A stretch of 64,000 bases of DNA from an uncultured Tropicimonas sp. (GTDB lineage Bacteria > Pseudomonadota > Alphaproteobacteria > Rhodobacterales > Rhodobacteraceae). Position numbers and translations under genes: made by a program. The notes below the pieces were generated by a model. The model was given only the letters and a program-made list of their open reading frames with translations, was not told where the DNA came from and did not search any database. The stretch covers positions 62,001-126,000 of the forward strand of contig CANLZY010000009.1 in NCBI GenBank assembly GCA_947495685.1, written 5' to 3'. How positions within the stretch are numbered: position 1 is the first letter of the stretch; the number at the start of each line of letters is the position of its first letter. This document shows, one piece after another, positions 36,346 through 45,849 of the stretch.

Positions 36346-37077
36346 ATGGACATCGACTGGTCAGACCACAGACGCACCGCCCACCAGTTGGGGCAGATGC
36401 AGGAGTTTCTCAAGCAGATCGTCTATGGCGGAAATGACGGCATCGTCACGACCTTTGCCATCGTTGCCGGGTTTGCCGGTGCCGCCGCCGAGGGCGCGGC
36501 CCAGATCGGCGCGCTGGCGGTTCTGGTCTTCGGGTTGGCGAACCTGTTCGCCGATGCCGTGTCGATGGGTCTGGGCGAGTTCCTGTCGACCCGGTCGCAA
36601 CGCGATCTCTACATGCAGCAGCGCCGACGCGAACTGCACGAGCTTGCCACCAATCCGGACCAGGAACGTCGGGAACTGATGCAGATGCTGACAGAGCGTG
36701 GGCTCGACCGCGCCTCGGCGGATGCTGCGGCCGATCTGTTGCTGACCAGCCCGGAACTGGTGGTCGACATGATGATGTCCTACGAACTCGAAATGCCAGA
36801 CATGCGCAACGGATCCCCGGCGCTGGACGGGCTGATGACATTCCTGTCGTTCGTGCTGTTCGGAGCGGTGCCGCTGATCCCCTACTTCCTGCTCGATCCA
36901 ACGAACCTGACCTTCTACCTGTCGGTCGGGGCCACTGCGCTGGCGCTGATCGCGCTTGGGGTGCTGCGCTGGTGGTCGACCCACGAGAGCCTGTATCGTT
37001 GCGTGGGGGAGACGGTGCTGGTTGGCGGTGTCTGCGCCACGGTTGCCTTCGCGGTCGGCGCGATCGTGGGTGGCTGA
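36346..37077 (+). CDS. VIT1/CCC1-family transporter
   Basis: A 243-residue membrane protein of the vacuolar iron transporter family (DUF125). Membrane segments 1-2 contain IVYGGNDGIVTTFAIVAGFAGA and FGLANLFADAVSMGLGEFLSTRSQRD. A cytoplasmic, Glu-rich helical region (about 85-150) with ELEMPD corresponds to the metal-binding domain of VIT1. Three further segments follow. It probably exports or stores Fe2+/Mn2+; substrate inferred from the family only. Confidence 0.88.
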   Translation: MDIDWSDHRRTAHQLGQMQEFLKQIVYGGNDGIVTTFAIVAGFAGAAAEGAAQIGALAVLVFGLANLFADAVSMGLGEFLSTRSQRDLYMQQRRRELHELATNPDQERRELMQMLTERGLDRASADAAADLLLTSPELVVDMMMSYELEMPDMRNGSPALDGLMTFLSFVLFGAVPLIPYFLLDPTNLTFYLSVGATALALIALGVLRWWSTHESLYRCVGETVLVGGVCATVAFAVGAIVGG

Positions 37078-37139
37078 CCGCCCCGCGCCCGCGGGGCCGC
37101 CTGTTCCGATCCGCGCCTGGCGGCGACAGGTGCGGTGTG

Positions 37140-37164
37140 ACACGACACGACACGACACGACACG
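37140..37164. repeat. Tandem repeat (ACACG)x5 in the leader of the VOC gene
   Basis: Five perfect copies of ACACG run without interruption from 37140 to 37164. The last G is the first base of the GGAGG ribosome-binding site (37164-37168) of the gene starting at 37174. Short tandem repeats of non-triplet length near a start are classic slippage sites, so length could vary between cells. Confidence 0.9.
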
Positions 37165-37173
37165 GAGGATTGA

Positions 37174-37563
37174 ATGACGCTTCTGGGATATCATCACGTC
37201 GCGGTCATTGCGTCGGACTACCAACGGTCCCGGACGTTCTACGTCGAGACGTTGGGCTTTGCGGTGCTGGCCGAAAACTATCGCCCGGAACGCCAGTCCT
37301 GGAAGCTGGATCTGGCGTTGCCGGATGGATCGCAGCTGGAACTGTTTTCCTTTCCCGCCCCGGCACCACGGCCATCGCGCCCCGAAGCCTGCGGGTTGCG
37401 GCACCTGGCCTTCCGCGTCGCGAACGTGGCTGATACCAAGGCACGCCTTGAAGCGCGGGGTGTGGTGGTCGAGGACATCCGGACCGACCCCTATACGGAT
37501 CGCCGGTTCACCTTCTTTCCCGATCCCGACGGGTTGCCGTTGGAACTCTACGAGGACGCATAG
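37174..37563 (+). CDS. VOC/glyoxalase-family protein, YaeR-like
   Basis: A 129-residue single-module vicinal-oxygen-chelate protein. YHHVAVIASDYQRSRTFYVETLGF, GLRHLAFRV and FFPDPDGLPLELYE contain the expected metal ligands (His8, His75 region, Glu near the C-terminus). It matches the YaeR/GloA2 subgroup, whose substrate is not settled. GGAGG lies 5 nt before the ATG and directly abuts an (ACACG)5 repeat. Confidence 0.88.
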   Translation: MTLLGYHHVAVIASDYQRSRTFYVETLGFAVLAENYRPERQSWKLDLALPDGSQLELFSFPAPAPRPSRPEACGLRHLAFRVANVADTKARLEARGVVVEDIRTDPYTDRRFTFFPDPDGLPLELYEDA

Positions 37564-37720
37564 GGACGCAGCCCCCGCTGGCAGGAAGAACCCTCATCAC
37601 GGCGCGGCGCGCGATAGGTTGGCCCCGGACGACACTCAGGGGTATTTCAACGCGAAACATCGCAGGGCGCCGAGACGCCCCGCGATACCGACATGTCGGT
37701 CGGGAACGTCTTGACCCGCG

Positions 37721-40387
37721 TCAGTTGTAGTAATCGACATACACGTAAGAGCTGATCGCGGTCAGGTCCGTGACCCCTGCCAGCGTGATCATGTTGCCGT
37801 CCTCCAGCGTGAAGACGGTCTTGCCGCCCCTGACTTCGGCATAGGTGTCAACGACCTCCTGGCCATGGCCGGAAAAGCCGTCGGCCAACAGGGTGGAACT
37901 GATGGTCAGGTTGTCCCGCTCGCTCACCCCGAATACGTCGAAGTCCTGCACGACATCCTTTCCCGCGTTCGCCAGAAACACGAAACTGTCGTTGCCGTCG
38001 CCGCCCTTCAGCGTGTCGTTGCCTTTGCCGCCGTCGAGGGTATCGTTGCCCGCAGCGCCGTTCAGAACGTCCCGGCCCGCATTGCCCAACAGGTTGTCGT
38101 CGCCGGCCTCGCCAAACAATTTGTCATTGCCCAGACCACCCTCAAGATGATCGTCGTCCGTGCCGCCACGGATGGTATCGTTGCCGGCATCGCCACGCAG
38201 AATGTCGCGACCCGCGCCGCCAAGGAGGGTGTCCTTGCCGCCGCCACCAAAGACGACATCGTCACCGCCGTTTGCCTGCACCTTGTCCTTGCCGCCACCG
38301 GCGTCGAACCGCTCTGACTTGTTCTTGCCCGTCAGAACGTTGTCCTTGCCGTTGCCATCGACAGATCGCAAACCGCCAAAACCCGGAGCCTCAGGCTGCT
38401 GGACGCCGTTGGTGGCGCGCAGCCGCATCGTGGAACCGTCCTGCGTGAACTTGAGCTCCTCGAAACCGGTCAGGGTGTGCTTGAAGTCGTTGGTCTCGAA
38501 TCTCGGGTCGTCATAGATGAGGATCACGGCCTTCTTGGTCTGGCGGATCGTCACATCCTCGGGCAACACGAAATTCAACATCGCCGTGTCGAAGCCAGAT
38601 CCACCGTCGACCGTCTGCGCGCCGGGGAACAGAGTGACCTGGTCGTCACCGCCGCGCAACCACGCCCGGTTGTAATCGTTGTCGTTGCCCAATCCGACAC
38701 TGGCACCGGAGGTCAGCGACACGACGTCGTCGAACTCTGAACCGACGAGTTCTTCGAGATTGCGAGTCTGGAACCCCCGATACCCGTACGGACCATTCGA
38801 GGTGATGAGGGACCCTACGGTGGCGCCGCCCGGCAGGTATCTCAGGTCCAGCCGATCCGTGCCGTTGCCACCGTCGATCAAGCCGTAAGTGTTGGTGTCT
38901 CCGGTCAGGGTGCCAATGACAAAGGTGTCGTCTCCGACGCCGCCAAATGCCTGGTCGTCGCCTTCGGACAGGTCGAACCTGTCCTTGCCGCCAAGCCCGA
39001 ACAGAACGTCGCTGCCGTCTCCCCCATCCAGCTTGTCGCTGCCCTTGCCACCATAGACATCGTCATCGCCCTCGGTGATCGCCTTGTTGCCGGTCTTGTT
39101 GGGATACTTGAGCTTGTAGGTGCCACCGGTCAGCTCGACCGTGCCGTCGCCGTTGCGATCGGTGTTGGTTGTCCAGCCGACAAAAACGTCTCCGTTCTTG
39201 CCCTGCGCGCCAAAGGGCCGGATGATCTGACCGCCGGCGGCAAAGGTGAAATCCTCTTCCAGCACCTGTGCATCGCCAAGCCGCGTTCCGTCGTTTGTGA
39301 GCAACTGGGCGCGCAGCTCGTACTTGATATCGGTCTCGCCGGATCCGGCGACAGCCACGACATAGAGCGCCAGCAGGTCGCCTCCGCTCAGTTCGACCAG
39401 TTCGGTTTCGGGGCGGGCATAGGTGGGCAGGTTCGGGGTTCCGGCAATCGGGGATTCCGTCTCGTGATCCCACAGGGTCAGATAGGTCTGCCCGTTCGCA
39501 CCGGGGTCGGCGGGCTTCAGCGTGGTCACCTTGGTCCGCCCGGTCGTCTCGGTTGAGCTGATGGGGTTGAACTGACTGACCCGATGCAGGCTCAAAACCA
39601 CGTCGAACCCGTCCTGCCGCAGAACCGCAAACGTGTCCGACCCGACCTTGGCCATATCGCTTTCAAAGCCGGAATACCCTTCGCCGGACAGATACAGGGC
39701 GTCGAAATCCTGAAGGTTGCCGTTGGAGTCGATGCGCGACTGATCCTGCCACGCATAGATCGACGATTGCGTGCCGGCCACGACCTTCACGTTGTCGGAC
39801 AGCGACAGGATCTTGCCATCCTCGCCGCCATAGACATTCAACGGGACCTCGTCGCCGACCGGCTGGCCCTTGGCGTTGAACTTCTGGCTGTGCCAGCGGT
39901 CTCCCGGATCCGCGCTGGCCCAGGCCGCCTGGAAGCCGCCGTCCGGCGTGGCGACGACATGGGGAATGCGCTGTTCACCGGCATCGATGCTCGACAGGGC
40001 AAATTCCTGCACCACGACCTTGCCCGTCTGAGACAGGATCGCCGCCTTGGCATCCACGTCAAAATCGGACGTTCCGGGGCCATCGTCCCATGCGATCAGC
40101 ACATTGCCATTCTTCAACACCGTGACATCGGGCTTGTCCTGAAAGCCGTCGGTCTTCTTGTTCACCTGGATGACCTTGCCCGAAGGTTTGCCGCTTCCGT
40201 CAAATGTCCGTGCAAAAATCGCGGTGCCGCTTTCATCGCTCGCGCCGGCAACTGGGACAATCGAGATCACCTGCTGGACCCAGACGACCATGAAGCCGCC
40301 GCCCTTCAAACCAACGACCTCGCCGAAATTGCTGCCAGCGCCGACGGGCGCAATGGTTGATTGCGCGGCTTTTTCCTTCAAAAACAT
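37721..40387 (-). CDS. Large RTX calcium-binding protein (888 aa)
   Basis: Residues 1 to about 430 contain repeated FxxxWxx-type beta-sheet units (GGFMVVWVQQ, GNVLIAWDDG, GGFQAAWASAD), which suggest a beta-propeller. A first GGxGxDxUx block follows at about 440-500, a non-repeat section with LRGGDDQVTLFPGAQTVDGGSG, and a second, longer RTX block at roughly 690-810. The C-terminal part (FVFLANAGKDVVQDFDVF) is like type I secretion C-terminal domains. No signal peptide. Expected to be secreted by a T1SS encoded elsewhere and to fold on Ca2+ outside. Possible adhesin or surface-layer protein. It has no obvious enzymatic domain. Confidence 0.87.
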   Translation of the reverse strand: MFLKEKAAQSTIAPVGAGSNFGEVVGLKGGGFMVVWVQQVISIVPVAGASDESGTAIFARTFDGSGKPSGKVIQVNKKTDGFQDKPDVTVLKNGNVLIAWDDGPGTSDFDVDAKAAILSQTGKVVVQEFALSSIDAGEQRIPHVVATPDGGFQAAWASADPGDRWHSQKFNAKGQPVGDEVPLNVYGGEDGKILSLSDNVKVVAGTQSSIYAWQDQSRIDSNGNLQDFDALYLSGEGYSGFESDMAKVGSDTFAVLRQDGFDVVLSLHRVSQFNPISSTETTGRTKVTTLKPADPGANGQTYLTLWDHETESPIAGTPNLPTYARPETELVELSGGDLLALYVVAVAGSGETDIKYELRAQLLTNDGTRLGDAQVLEEDFTFAAGGQIIRPFGAQGKNGDVFVGWTTNTDRNGDGTVELTGGTYKLKYPNKTGNKAITEGDDDVYGGKGSDKLDGGDGSDVLFGLGGKDRFDLSEGDDQAFGGVGDDTFVIGTLTGDTNTYGLIDGGNGTDRLDLRYLPGGATVGSLITSNGPYGYRGFQTRNLEELVGSEFDDVVSLTSGASVGLGNDNDYNRAWLRGGDDQVTLFPGAQTVDGGSGFDTAMLNFVLPEDVTIRQTKKAVILIYDDPRFETNDFKHTLTGFEELKFTQDGSTMRLRATNGVQQPEAPGFGGLRSVDGNGKDNVLTGKNKSERFDAGGGKDKVQANGGDDVVFGGGGKDTLLGGAGRDILRGDAGNDTIRGGTDDDHLEGGLGNDKLFGEAGDDNLLGNAGRDVLNGAAGNDTLDGGKGNDTLKGGDGNDSFVFLANAGKDVVQDFDVFGVSERDNLTISSTLLADGFSGHGQEVVDTYAEVRGGKTVFTLEDGNMITLAGVTDLTAISSYVYVDYYN

Positions 40388-40902
40388 AGACTTTCCAGTA
40401 TTTTGCAGATCAATTCGGACGATGTTCCTAAATCACCAAGCGTTTTGCAACCATTTTGAAACGCTACGTCAACCTGGATCTCTCGGGCTGAAGGACAGTC
40501 CTGACAGGCCTCCACAGCCCGCCGTCACAGATTCCCGGACCCTGACTCGCGGACCTGCGCACTGGAACCCGACATTCCAGGACCAACCGCGATCTCTGGC
40601 GGATCTTGTATGAGGATGGCGGTGCGCGGCATCCGTTGTCGGCCTTCGACTACAGGCGCACCTGAACGAACTGCCTTGAAGATTGTGCGAGTAACGCCCG
40701 ATGATCGGAAGCAACAAACACCCCAACAGCCCCTAACACCGCCGGGCGCAGATTGGAATTGGCACGCATTTCTACGGGAAACACCCGAAGCCGATCAAGG
40801 CTCCGTCACGATAGGCACTCCGGTCATCGACTTACATACGCAAGGGCCGATACAAGCATCGATCCGCACGATTTGCCCAAACTTTGGGCGAAAGCGGTTC
40901 AA
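40388..40902. other. 515-bp gap between the RTX gene and the LysR gene
   Basis: The left end must carry the RTX promoter (AT-richer, with TTTTGCA-like stretches near 40400-40460). The right end is the 3' side of the LysR gene. I found no convincing gene, repeat or terminator. A short open stretch near 40580-40665 that could read RDLWRILYEDGG is too short to call. Confidence 0.6.
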
Positions 40903-41817
40903 TTACTCCTGAATTTGCATCAGTTCTTGCCACACCGACCGGCACGCGGCGTTGTGGGCGGCGGACCGCAGCCGGATCGCATGAAAGCAGGACATGACCC
41001 CGTAGTGATCCGGGGCTATGACCACCAGGTCGCCGGAGCGCACCCATGGATCGGCAAAATGCCTCGGGATCAAGCCGACATGGGTTCCCGACAGGGTCAG
41101 ATAGACGGTGGATTCCACATTGCCCTGAGATATCTCGATATTTTCGTCCAGCAGCAGGACATCGAACTGCTCTTCCACCGGGTTCGACAGAAAACTATGG
41201 GCCGAGATGCTCGATTTTCTCAGCTGTTCCTGCACCTCTTCACTGCCATTCGCGATCGCGCAGGGATGGTCGGGCGCACAATACAGGCAACTCGGTTCAT
41301 CAAAGATCGCCACCGGTTCCAGGTCTTCGGGCAGGTCTTCGTCGGTGCTGACCCCGACAATCGCAATGTCCAGCCGGTTCGCCCGAAGTTCGCTCAGACA
41401 ATCGAGAAAATCGTAGATCCCCACCCGTGGACGCATGTCCGGACATACCGTCTTCGCGGCCCGGATGGCATCGGGAAGCGGATTGCTCGGCTCGGTCAAA
41501 AGACCGTCCACGATGCCGATCCGCACCAGGTCGCCGGACTTTTTTCCGATCGAGTTCAGCCTGTTTGAGTATTCTTCGACAAGGTCCAGAAAGGCATTGG
41601 CTTCCTCCAGAACCTCCTGGCCTTGCGGCGTGAGGGAAAAGCCGCCCCTGCCCCGCTCGCACAGGCGCACGTTCAGGCGCTGTTCCAGGTTGGCGATATG
41701 GGAGCTGATCGCGGGCTGGTTGATGCCCAGCACCCCTTGCGCCTTGACGAAGCCGCCAGCGTCCGCAACCGCCTTGAAGACCCTCAGAAGCCTGAGATCG
41801 ATATCCGCCAGTCTCAC
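40903..41817 (-). CDS. LysR-family transcriptional regulator
   Basis: A 304-residue LTTR. The N-terminal winged HTH spans residues ~5-63 (LRLLRVFKAVADAGGFVKAQGVLGINQPAISSHIANLEQRL). The co-inducer domain begins near 95 (DLVRIGIVDGLL). It is transcribed divergently from the ABC importer operon that starts at 42023, across 205 bp, so it probably regulates that operon in response to the imported compound. No ligand can be named. Confidence 0.93.
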   Translation of the reverse strand: MRLADIDLRLLRVFKAVADAGGFVKAQGVLGINQPAISSHIANLEQRLNVRLCERGRGGFSLTPQGQEVLEEANAFLDLVEEYSNRLNSIGKKSGDLVRIGIVDGLLTEPSNPLPDAIRAAKTVCPDMRPRVGIYDFLDCLSELRANRLDIAIVGVSTDEDLPEDLEPVAIFDEPSCLYCAPDHPCAIANGSEEVQEQLRKSSISAHSFLSNPVEEQFDVLLLDENIEISQGNVESTVYLTLSGTHVGLIPRHFADPWVRSGDLVVIAPDHYGVMSCFHAIRLRSAAHNAACRSVWQELMQIQE

Positions 41818-41865
41818 ACTCGCCCTTTCCGAAACCTTGCCGCGCCAGACATATCGTCAGGGTCA

Positions 41866-41881
41866 ATGCTTGCATTGGCAT
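41866..41881. promoter_or_regulatory. Candidate LysR-type binding site
   Basis: ATGC-N8-GCAT dyad in the LysR/ABC divergent intergenic region, containing a T-N11-A core. It lies 49 bp upstream of the LysR start and about 140 bp upstream of the binding-protein gene. Position and symmetry suit a LysR recognition site; evidence is pattern only. Confidence 0.35.
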
Positions 41882-42022
41882 TCCTGTATGTTCGGCCGCT
41901 TCGCCAAGGTTGCACCAGCCGGGCGGCAAGCGGTAGCCTGAAGATCGATCAAGCACGCATTTCCACGGTATACCCCGAGTCCGATCCTGAGCGACCGGAC
42001 CTTTATCCTATTGGGGGAAGCT

Positions 42023-43072
42023 ATGACCTTGCCGAACAACTCTCTGGTGCTTGCGACCGCAGTCTGCCTGACCGCCGTCAGCGGTGCCTCTGCCGAGGAA
42101 ATCACCGTCAGCAGCTGGGGCGGGTTCTTCGAAGAAACCCTGCGCGACGCGATCTATCCCGGCTTCACCGAGGAGACCGGAATCGCCGTGCGCTCCATTG
42201 CCCAACCCGCCGATGAAGCCTGGCTGACGCAGTTGACCAACGCCGCCCGGGCCAAGAAGGCGCCGGCGGACCTGTCGCTGGTGTCGGACGAAGTGCTGGC
42301 GCGCGGACAGAGCATCGGATTGTGGACCGCGCTTGACGCACAGGCCATGCCGAACCTGGATTTCCTGAAGGACGGCTTCGTGAAGTCCGACGACAGCGGC
42401 ATCTTCGCGGTGGCCGCGCTGAGCTTTTTCTCCACGTTGGTGACCAACACCGATTACCGGGCCGAGCCCCCCCAAAGCTGGGCCGAACTGTGGACCGGTG
42501 ACTGGGACGGCAAGCTGGGCATGGCGTCCTCGACCAACTCCGGCCTTCTGGAGATCGCCGCCGTCACCTTCTTTGGCGGCTACGAGATCATGCAGACGCA
42601 CGAGGGGCTGGAACAGGTGATGGCCAAGATCGCCGAGCTGAAACCCGCCGTGCGCCTGTGGTATCGGGACGAAGGCCAGTTCCAGCAGGGCCTGGAATCG
42701 GGCGAATTCAACGCGGGGATGTATTTCCACGACGTGGCGATGCTTTCGGCGATGGACGGCAACCCGGTCGCCTCCACCTTCCCCAAGGAGGGCGGCGTGT
42801 TGAGCGACGCCTACTGGATCGTTCCGCGCGACAGCAAGCACGACGAGGCGGCGCAGAAGTTCATCAACTACATGTCCAAACCCGCAGTTCAGGCCGAGAT
42901 GGCCCGTGTCCTGGGCGTCGCCCCGGTGGCAAAGCGTGACCTGATGGACCTGAGCGAGGAAGAATTCGCCACCGTGTCCAGCGAAATCGAGCCGATCCGG
43001 GTGCAGACCGAAATCCACCTGCGCGAAGGCGACTGGCTGGCCGACAAGTACCTGGAAATGATCTCGCGCTGA
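42023..43072 (+). CDS. ABC transporter periplasmic binding protein, PotD-like
   Basis: A 349-residue extracytoplasmic solute-binding protein (type 2 fold; spermidine/putrescine/opine group). Signal peptide cleaved near A24 (SGASA-EE). The mature start ITVSSWGGFFEETLRDAIYPGFTEETGI is typical of the family. Ligand unknown; polyamine-type, amino-acid derivative or opine are the family's usual ligands. ATG at 42023 has GGGGGAAG just upstream. First gene of a five-gene operon ending in a DUF917 gene. Confidence 0.92.
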   Translation: MTLPNNSLVLATAVCLTAVSGASAEEITVSSWGGFFEETLRDAIYPGFTEETGIAVRSIAQPADEAWLTQLTNAARAKKAPADLSLVSDEVLARGQSIGLWTALDAQAMPNLDFLKDGFVKSDDSGIFAVAALSFFSTLVTNTDYRAEPPQSWAELWTGDWDGKLGMASSTNSGLLEIAAVTFFGGYEIMQTHEGLEQVMAKIAELKPAVRLWYRDEGQFQQGLESGEFNAGMYFHDVAMLSAMDGNPVASTFPKEGGVLSDAYWIVPRDSKHDEAAQKFINYMSKPAVQAEMARVLGVAPVAKRDLMDLSEEEFATVSSEIEPIRVQTEIHLREGDWLADKYLEMISR

Positions 43073-43137
43073 GATCCCCCGGCGGGCCTGCGCGGCCCGC
43101 CACTCCCGTCAGGAACAAGAATGAAAGGACCATGTGA

Positions 43138-44187
43138 ATGGCCCAGGTCTCGCTCAGCAATATCCGGCGCATGTACGGAGAGTTCACTGCGCTCAGCGAT
43201 GTGACGCTCGAGATCGGGACCGGCGAATTCATCTGCCTGCTGGGGCCGTCAGGCTGTGGCAAGACGACGTTGCTGCGGATCCTGGCCGGACTGGAAGAAA
43301 CGACCGCCGGCGATTTGTTCGTCGATGGCACGGATTTCAGCAAGGTGCCCTGCCACCAGCGCAACATCGGCATGGTGTTCCAGAGCCTCGCGCTGTTTCC
43401 GCATCTGTCGGTGGGGGAAAACGTTGCCTATGGGCTGGATGTGCGCGGCATCGACAAGGCCACGCGGCACAAGCGCGCCGAGGAGTTGACGGCGCTGGTC
43501 GGCCTGCCAGGCCTGTTCGACCGCCCGGTCTCGGCGCTGTCGGGCGGTCAGCGGCAACGGGTTGCGATTGCGCGCGCGCTGGCCATCGAACCGGTGCTGT
43601 TCCTGATGGACGAGCCGTTTTCGGCGCTGGACGCGGGCCTGCGCGAACACCTTCAGATCGAGGTCAAGAAACTGCAGCGCAAGCTGGGCGTGACGACGAT
43701 CTTTGTCACCCACGATCAGAACGAGGCGATGTCGATCGCCGACCGGATCGTGATCCTGAACAATGGCGTGATCGAGCAGGCCGGCACCCCGACCGAGGTC
43801 TATGCCCGCCCGCAATCGGAATTCGTCGCCAATTTCATGGGCACCAACAACGTCTTCGACGTCGAGTTCACGCCCGGCCAGGACGTGATGTGGAACGGAA
43901 TTTCGCTGGGCCGCCCGACGGGCACCATGGCGACGCTGTCGGGCAAGGGGAAACTGTCGGTCAGGCCGGAATACCTGCGACTGGCCCCCGTGGGCTCCGC
44001 CGGCAGCCAGATGGTTGGCACGGTGGAATTCGTTCGCCTGCTCGGGGCCTCCATCGAGACAGAACTGAACGTCGACGGCCACACGATCATCGACACGATG
44101 ATCTCGGACCGCGCGCCCGAATTTGGCGAAGGGGATCAGGCCGAGGTCTGCTTTGACCTCGACCACGCCTGGGTGATCCCGTCATGA
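43138..44187 (+). CDS. ABC transporter ATP-binding protein, PotA-like
   Basis: A 349-residue ATPase. Walker A GPSGCGKTT, Q-loop MVFQSLALFPHLSV, signature LSGGQRQRV, Walker B LFLMDEPFSALDA, H-loop FVTHDQ. A C-terminal TOBE/MalK-type domain follows from about residue 240. Energises import by the two following permeases. Overlaps the next gene by 4 nt (ATGA). Confidence 0.95.
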   Translation: MAQVSLSNIRRMYGEFTALSDVTLEIGTGEFICLLGPSGCGKTTLLRILAGLEETTAGDLFVDGTDFSKVPCHQRNIGMVFQSLALFPHLSVGENVAYGLDVRGIDKATRHKRAEELTALVGLPGLFDRPVSALSGGQRQRVAIARALAIEPVLFLMDEPFSALDAGLREHLQIEVKKLQRKLGVTTIFVTHDQNEAMSIADRIVILNNGVIEQAGTPTEVYARPQSEFVANFMGTNNVFDVEFTPGQDVMWNGISLGRPTGTMATLSGKGKLSVRPEYLRLAPVGSAGSQMVGTVEFVRLLGASIETELNVDGHTIIDTMISDRAPEFGEGDQAEVCFDLDHAWVIPS

Positions 44188-45029
44188 AACGGTTCCAGCT
44201 CGCTCCGCATCTGATCGGCCTCTACCCGTTCGGGATGATGACGGTCTTTTTCCTCGCACCGCTGGCCTTCATGATCGCGGTCAGCTTTTACCTGCGCGAC
44301 CCGTTGGGGTTCTACAAGGTCGACTTCGTGTTCGACAATTACGCCAAGTTTTTCAGCAGCTTCTACTACAGTGTCTCGATGCGCTCGCTGTGGTCGGCCG
44401 GGATTTCATCCATCCTGACGGTGGCGCTCGCCTTTCCGGCGATGTTCATCATCGTCGACATGCGCCGCAACTGGCAACTGGTCTGGGTCATCGGCCTGCT
44501 GGCCCTGATGTGCCTGTCCGAGGTCGTCATCGGCTTTGCCTGGGTGATCCTGATGTCCGAAAGCGCCGGCATCCCGCGCTTTCTCGGCTGGCTCGGGCTG
44601 TGGGAAGATCCGCGCTCGCTGTCGCCCGGCTTTGGCGCGATGCTGATCGGCATGGTGTCGCTCGGGTTCTCGCTGGTGGCGTTGATGTTCTTTCCCCAGC
44701 TGTCGCAGCGGGACCGGTCGATCGAAGAGGCCGCCCAGACGCTCGGCACCCCGCCGGCCAAGGTCTTTCTCAAGGTCATCCTGCCAACCTTCCGCCCCGC
44801 GCTCCTGTCGTCGCTGGTCACGATGTTCGTCTACTACCTCGGCGTCTACGTCATGCCGACGATGCTGGGCCGCCCGCAGGACTGGAACATGTCGGTCATC
44901 ATCACCGACAAGGCCGTGGGCCAATCCAACATGCCGCTTGGCGCGGCGCTGTCGGTCATCATGCTGGTCTTCACGCTGGTCCTGATCGGCACGTTCATGG
45001 CGTTTTCGCGCAAGGAGGCGGTGAAATGA
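44184..45029 (+). CDS. ABC transporter permease, PotB-like
   Basis: A 281-residue inner-membrane permease with six hydrophobic segments. The EAA loop is EEAAQTLGTPPAKVFLKVILPTFRPA, which docks on the ATPase. Overlaps both neighbours by 4 nt. Confidence 0.94.
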   Translation: MKRFQLAPHLIGLYPFGMMTVFFLAPLAFMIAVSFYLRDPLGFYKVDFVFDNYAKFFSSFYYSVSMRSLWSAGISSILTVALAFPAMFIIVDMRRNWQLVWVIGLLALMCLSEVVIGFAWVILMSESAGIPRFLGWLGLWEDPRSLSPGFGAMLIGMVSLGFSLVALMFFPQLSQRDRSIEEAAQTLGTPPAKVFLKVILPTFRPALLSSLVTMFVYYLGVYVMPTMLGRPQDWNMSVIITDKAVGQSNMPLGAALSVIMLVFTLVLIGTFMAFSRKEAVK

Positions 45030-45817
45030 CCGGCCTGCTGAAACGCCTGTTCATCTGGACCATCGCCGCCGGCCTGATCCTGCCCTTCGTCGTCGTCTTC
45101 GGCGTGTCGATCAACGCCGAAAGCAACATCGCGTTCCCGCCGACAGAATTCTCGGCGAAATGGTACACGGTGCTGCTGACCGAAAGCGACTGGTTGATCC
45201 CGATCGGCAACAGCTTCGTCATCGCCTTCTTCGCCGCCCTGATCGCGGTCAGCATCGCGCTGGCGGCCAACTATGTCCTGTGGCGGTTGAGGAGCGGGTT
45301 CGGAAAGCTTGTCTTTGCGCTTGGCATCGGCCCGTTCCTGCTGCCTCCGATCATCATCGCCATGGGAGCCAGCGTGTTCTGGGCCGAGGCCGGGTTCTAT
45401 GGCCGGATCGAGGCCACGATCATTTCGCACGGGGTCTTTTTCGTCACTCTGCCGCTGGTCGTCATCTCGCGTGGCTTTGCGGCCCTGTCGGACGACGTGA
45501 TCGACGCATCGCGGATCATGGGAGCCACCCCACGACAGACCTTTGCCAAGGTGATCCTGCCGCTGGTCGCGCCCTACGTGGTCACCGGGTTCGTGCTGGT
45601 GGCGATCATCTCGGTCAACGAATACCTGATTTCCTACATGGTCTCGGGCTTTGCCGTCGAAACCTTGCCAATCCGGATCTTCAACAACGTCCGCTATGGC
45701 TATTCGCCCGTGGTTGCCTCCGCCGCGATGGGCTTTGCCTTTGTCACCGTCCTGACGCTGCTGGCGTTGTCGATGGTGACGGACCTCCTGAAACTGCTGG
45801 GCGCGCGGCGTGACTGA
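45026..45817 (+). CDS. ABC transporter permease, PotC-like
   Basis: A 263-residue permease with six hydrophobic segments and the EAA loop IDASRIMGATPRQTFAKVILPLVAPY. Pairs with the preceding permease to form the membrane channel. ATG overlaps the previous stop (ATGA); GGAGG lies upstream. Confidence 0.94.
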   Translation: MTGLLKRLFIWTIAAGLILPFVVVFGVSINAESNIAFPPTEFSAKWYTVLLTESDWLIPIGNSFVIAFFAALIAVSIALAANYVLWRLRSGFGKLVFALGIGPFLLPPIIIAMGASVFWAEAGFYGRIEATIISHGVFFVTLPLVVISRGFAALSDDVIDASRIMGATPRQTFAKVILPLVAPYVVTGFVLVAIISVNEYLISYMVSGFAVETLPIRIFNNVRYGYSPVVASAAMGFAFVTVLTLLALSMVTDLLKLLGARRD

Positions 45818-45849
45818 CGCCCGCGCACAGCCGACGAGGACACAACGAC

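Noticed and set aside
37081..37096. CCCCGC-GCCC-GCGGGG hairpin after the VIT1 gene
   Set aside because: Short GC-only stem without T-run; expected by chance in such GC-rich DNA.
40580..40665. Short coding-like remnant reading RDLWRILYEDGG and DYRR before a stop
   Set aside because: About 25 codons with no recognisable family or start; could be chance.
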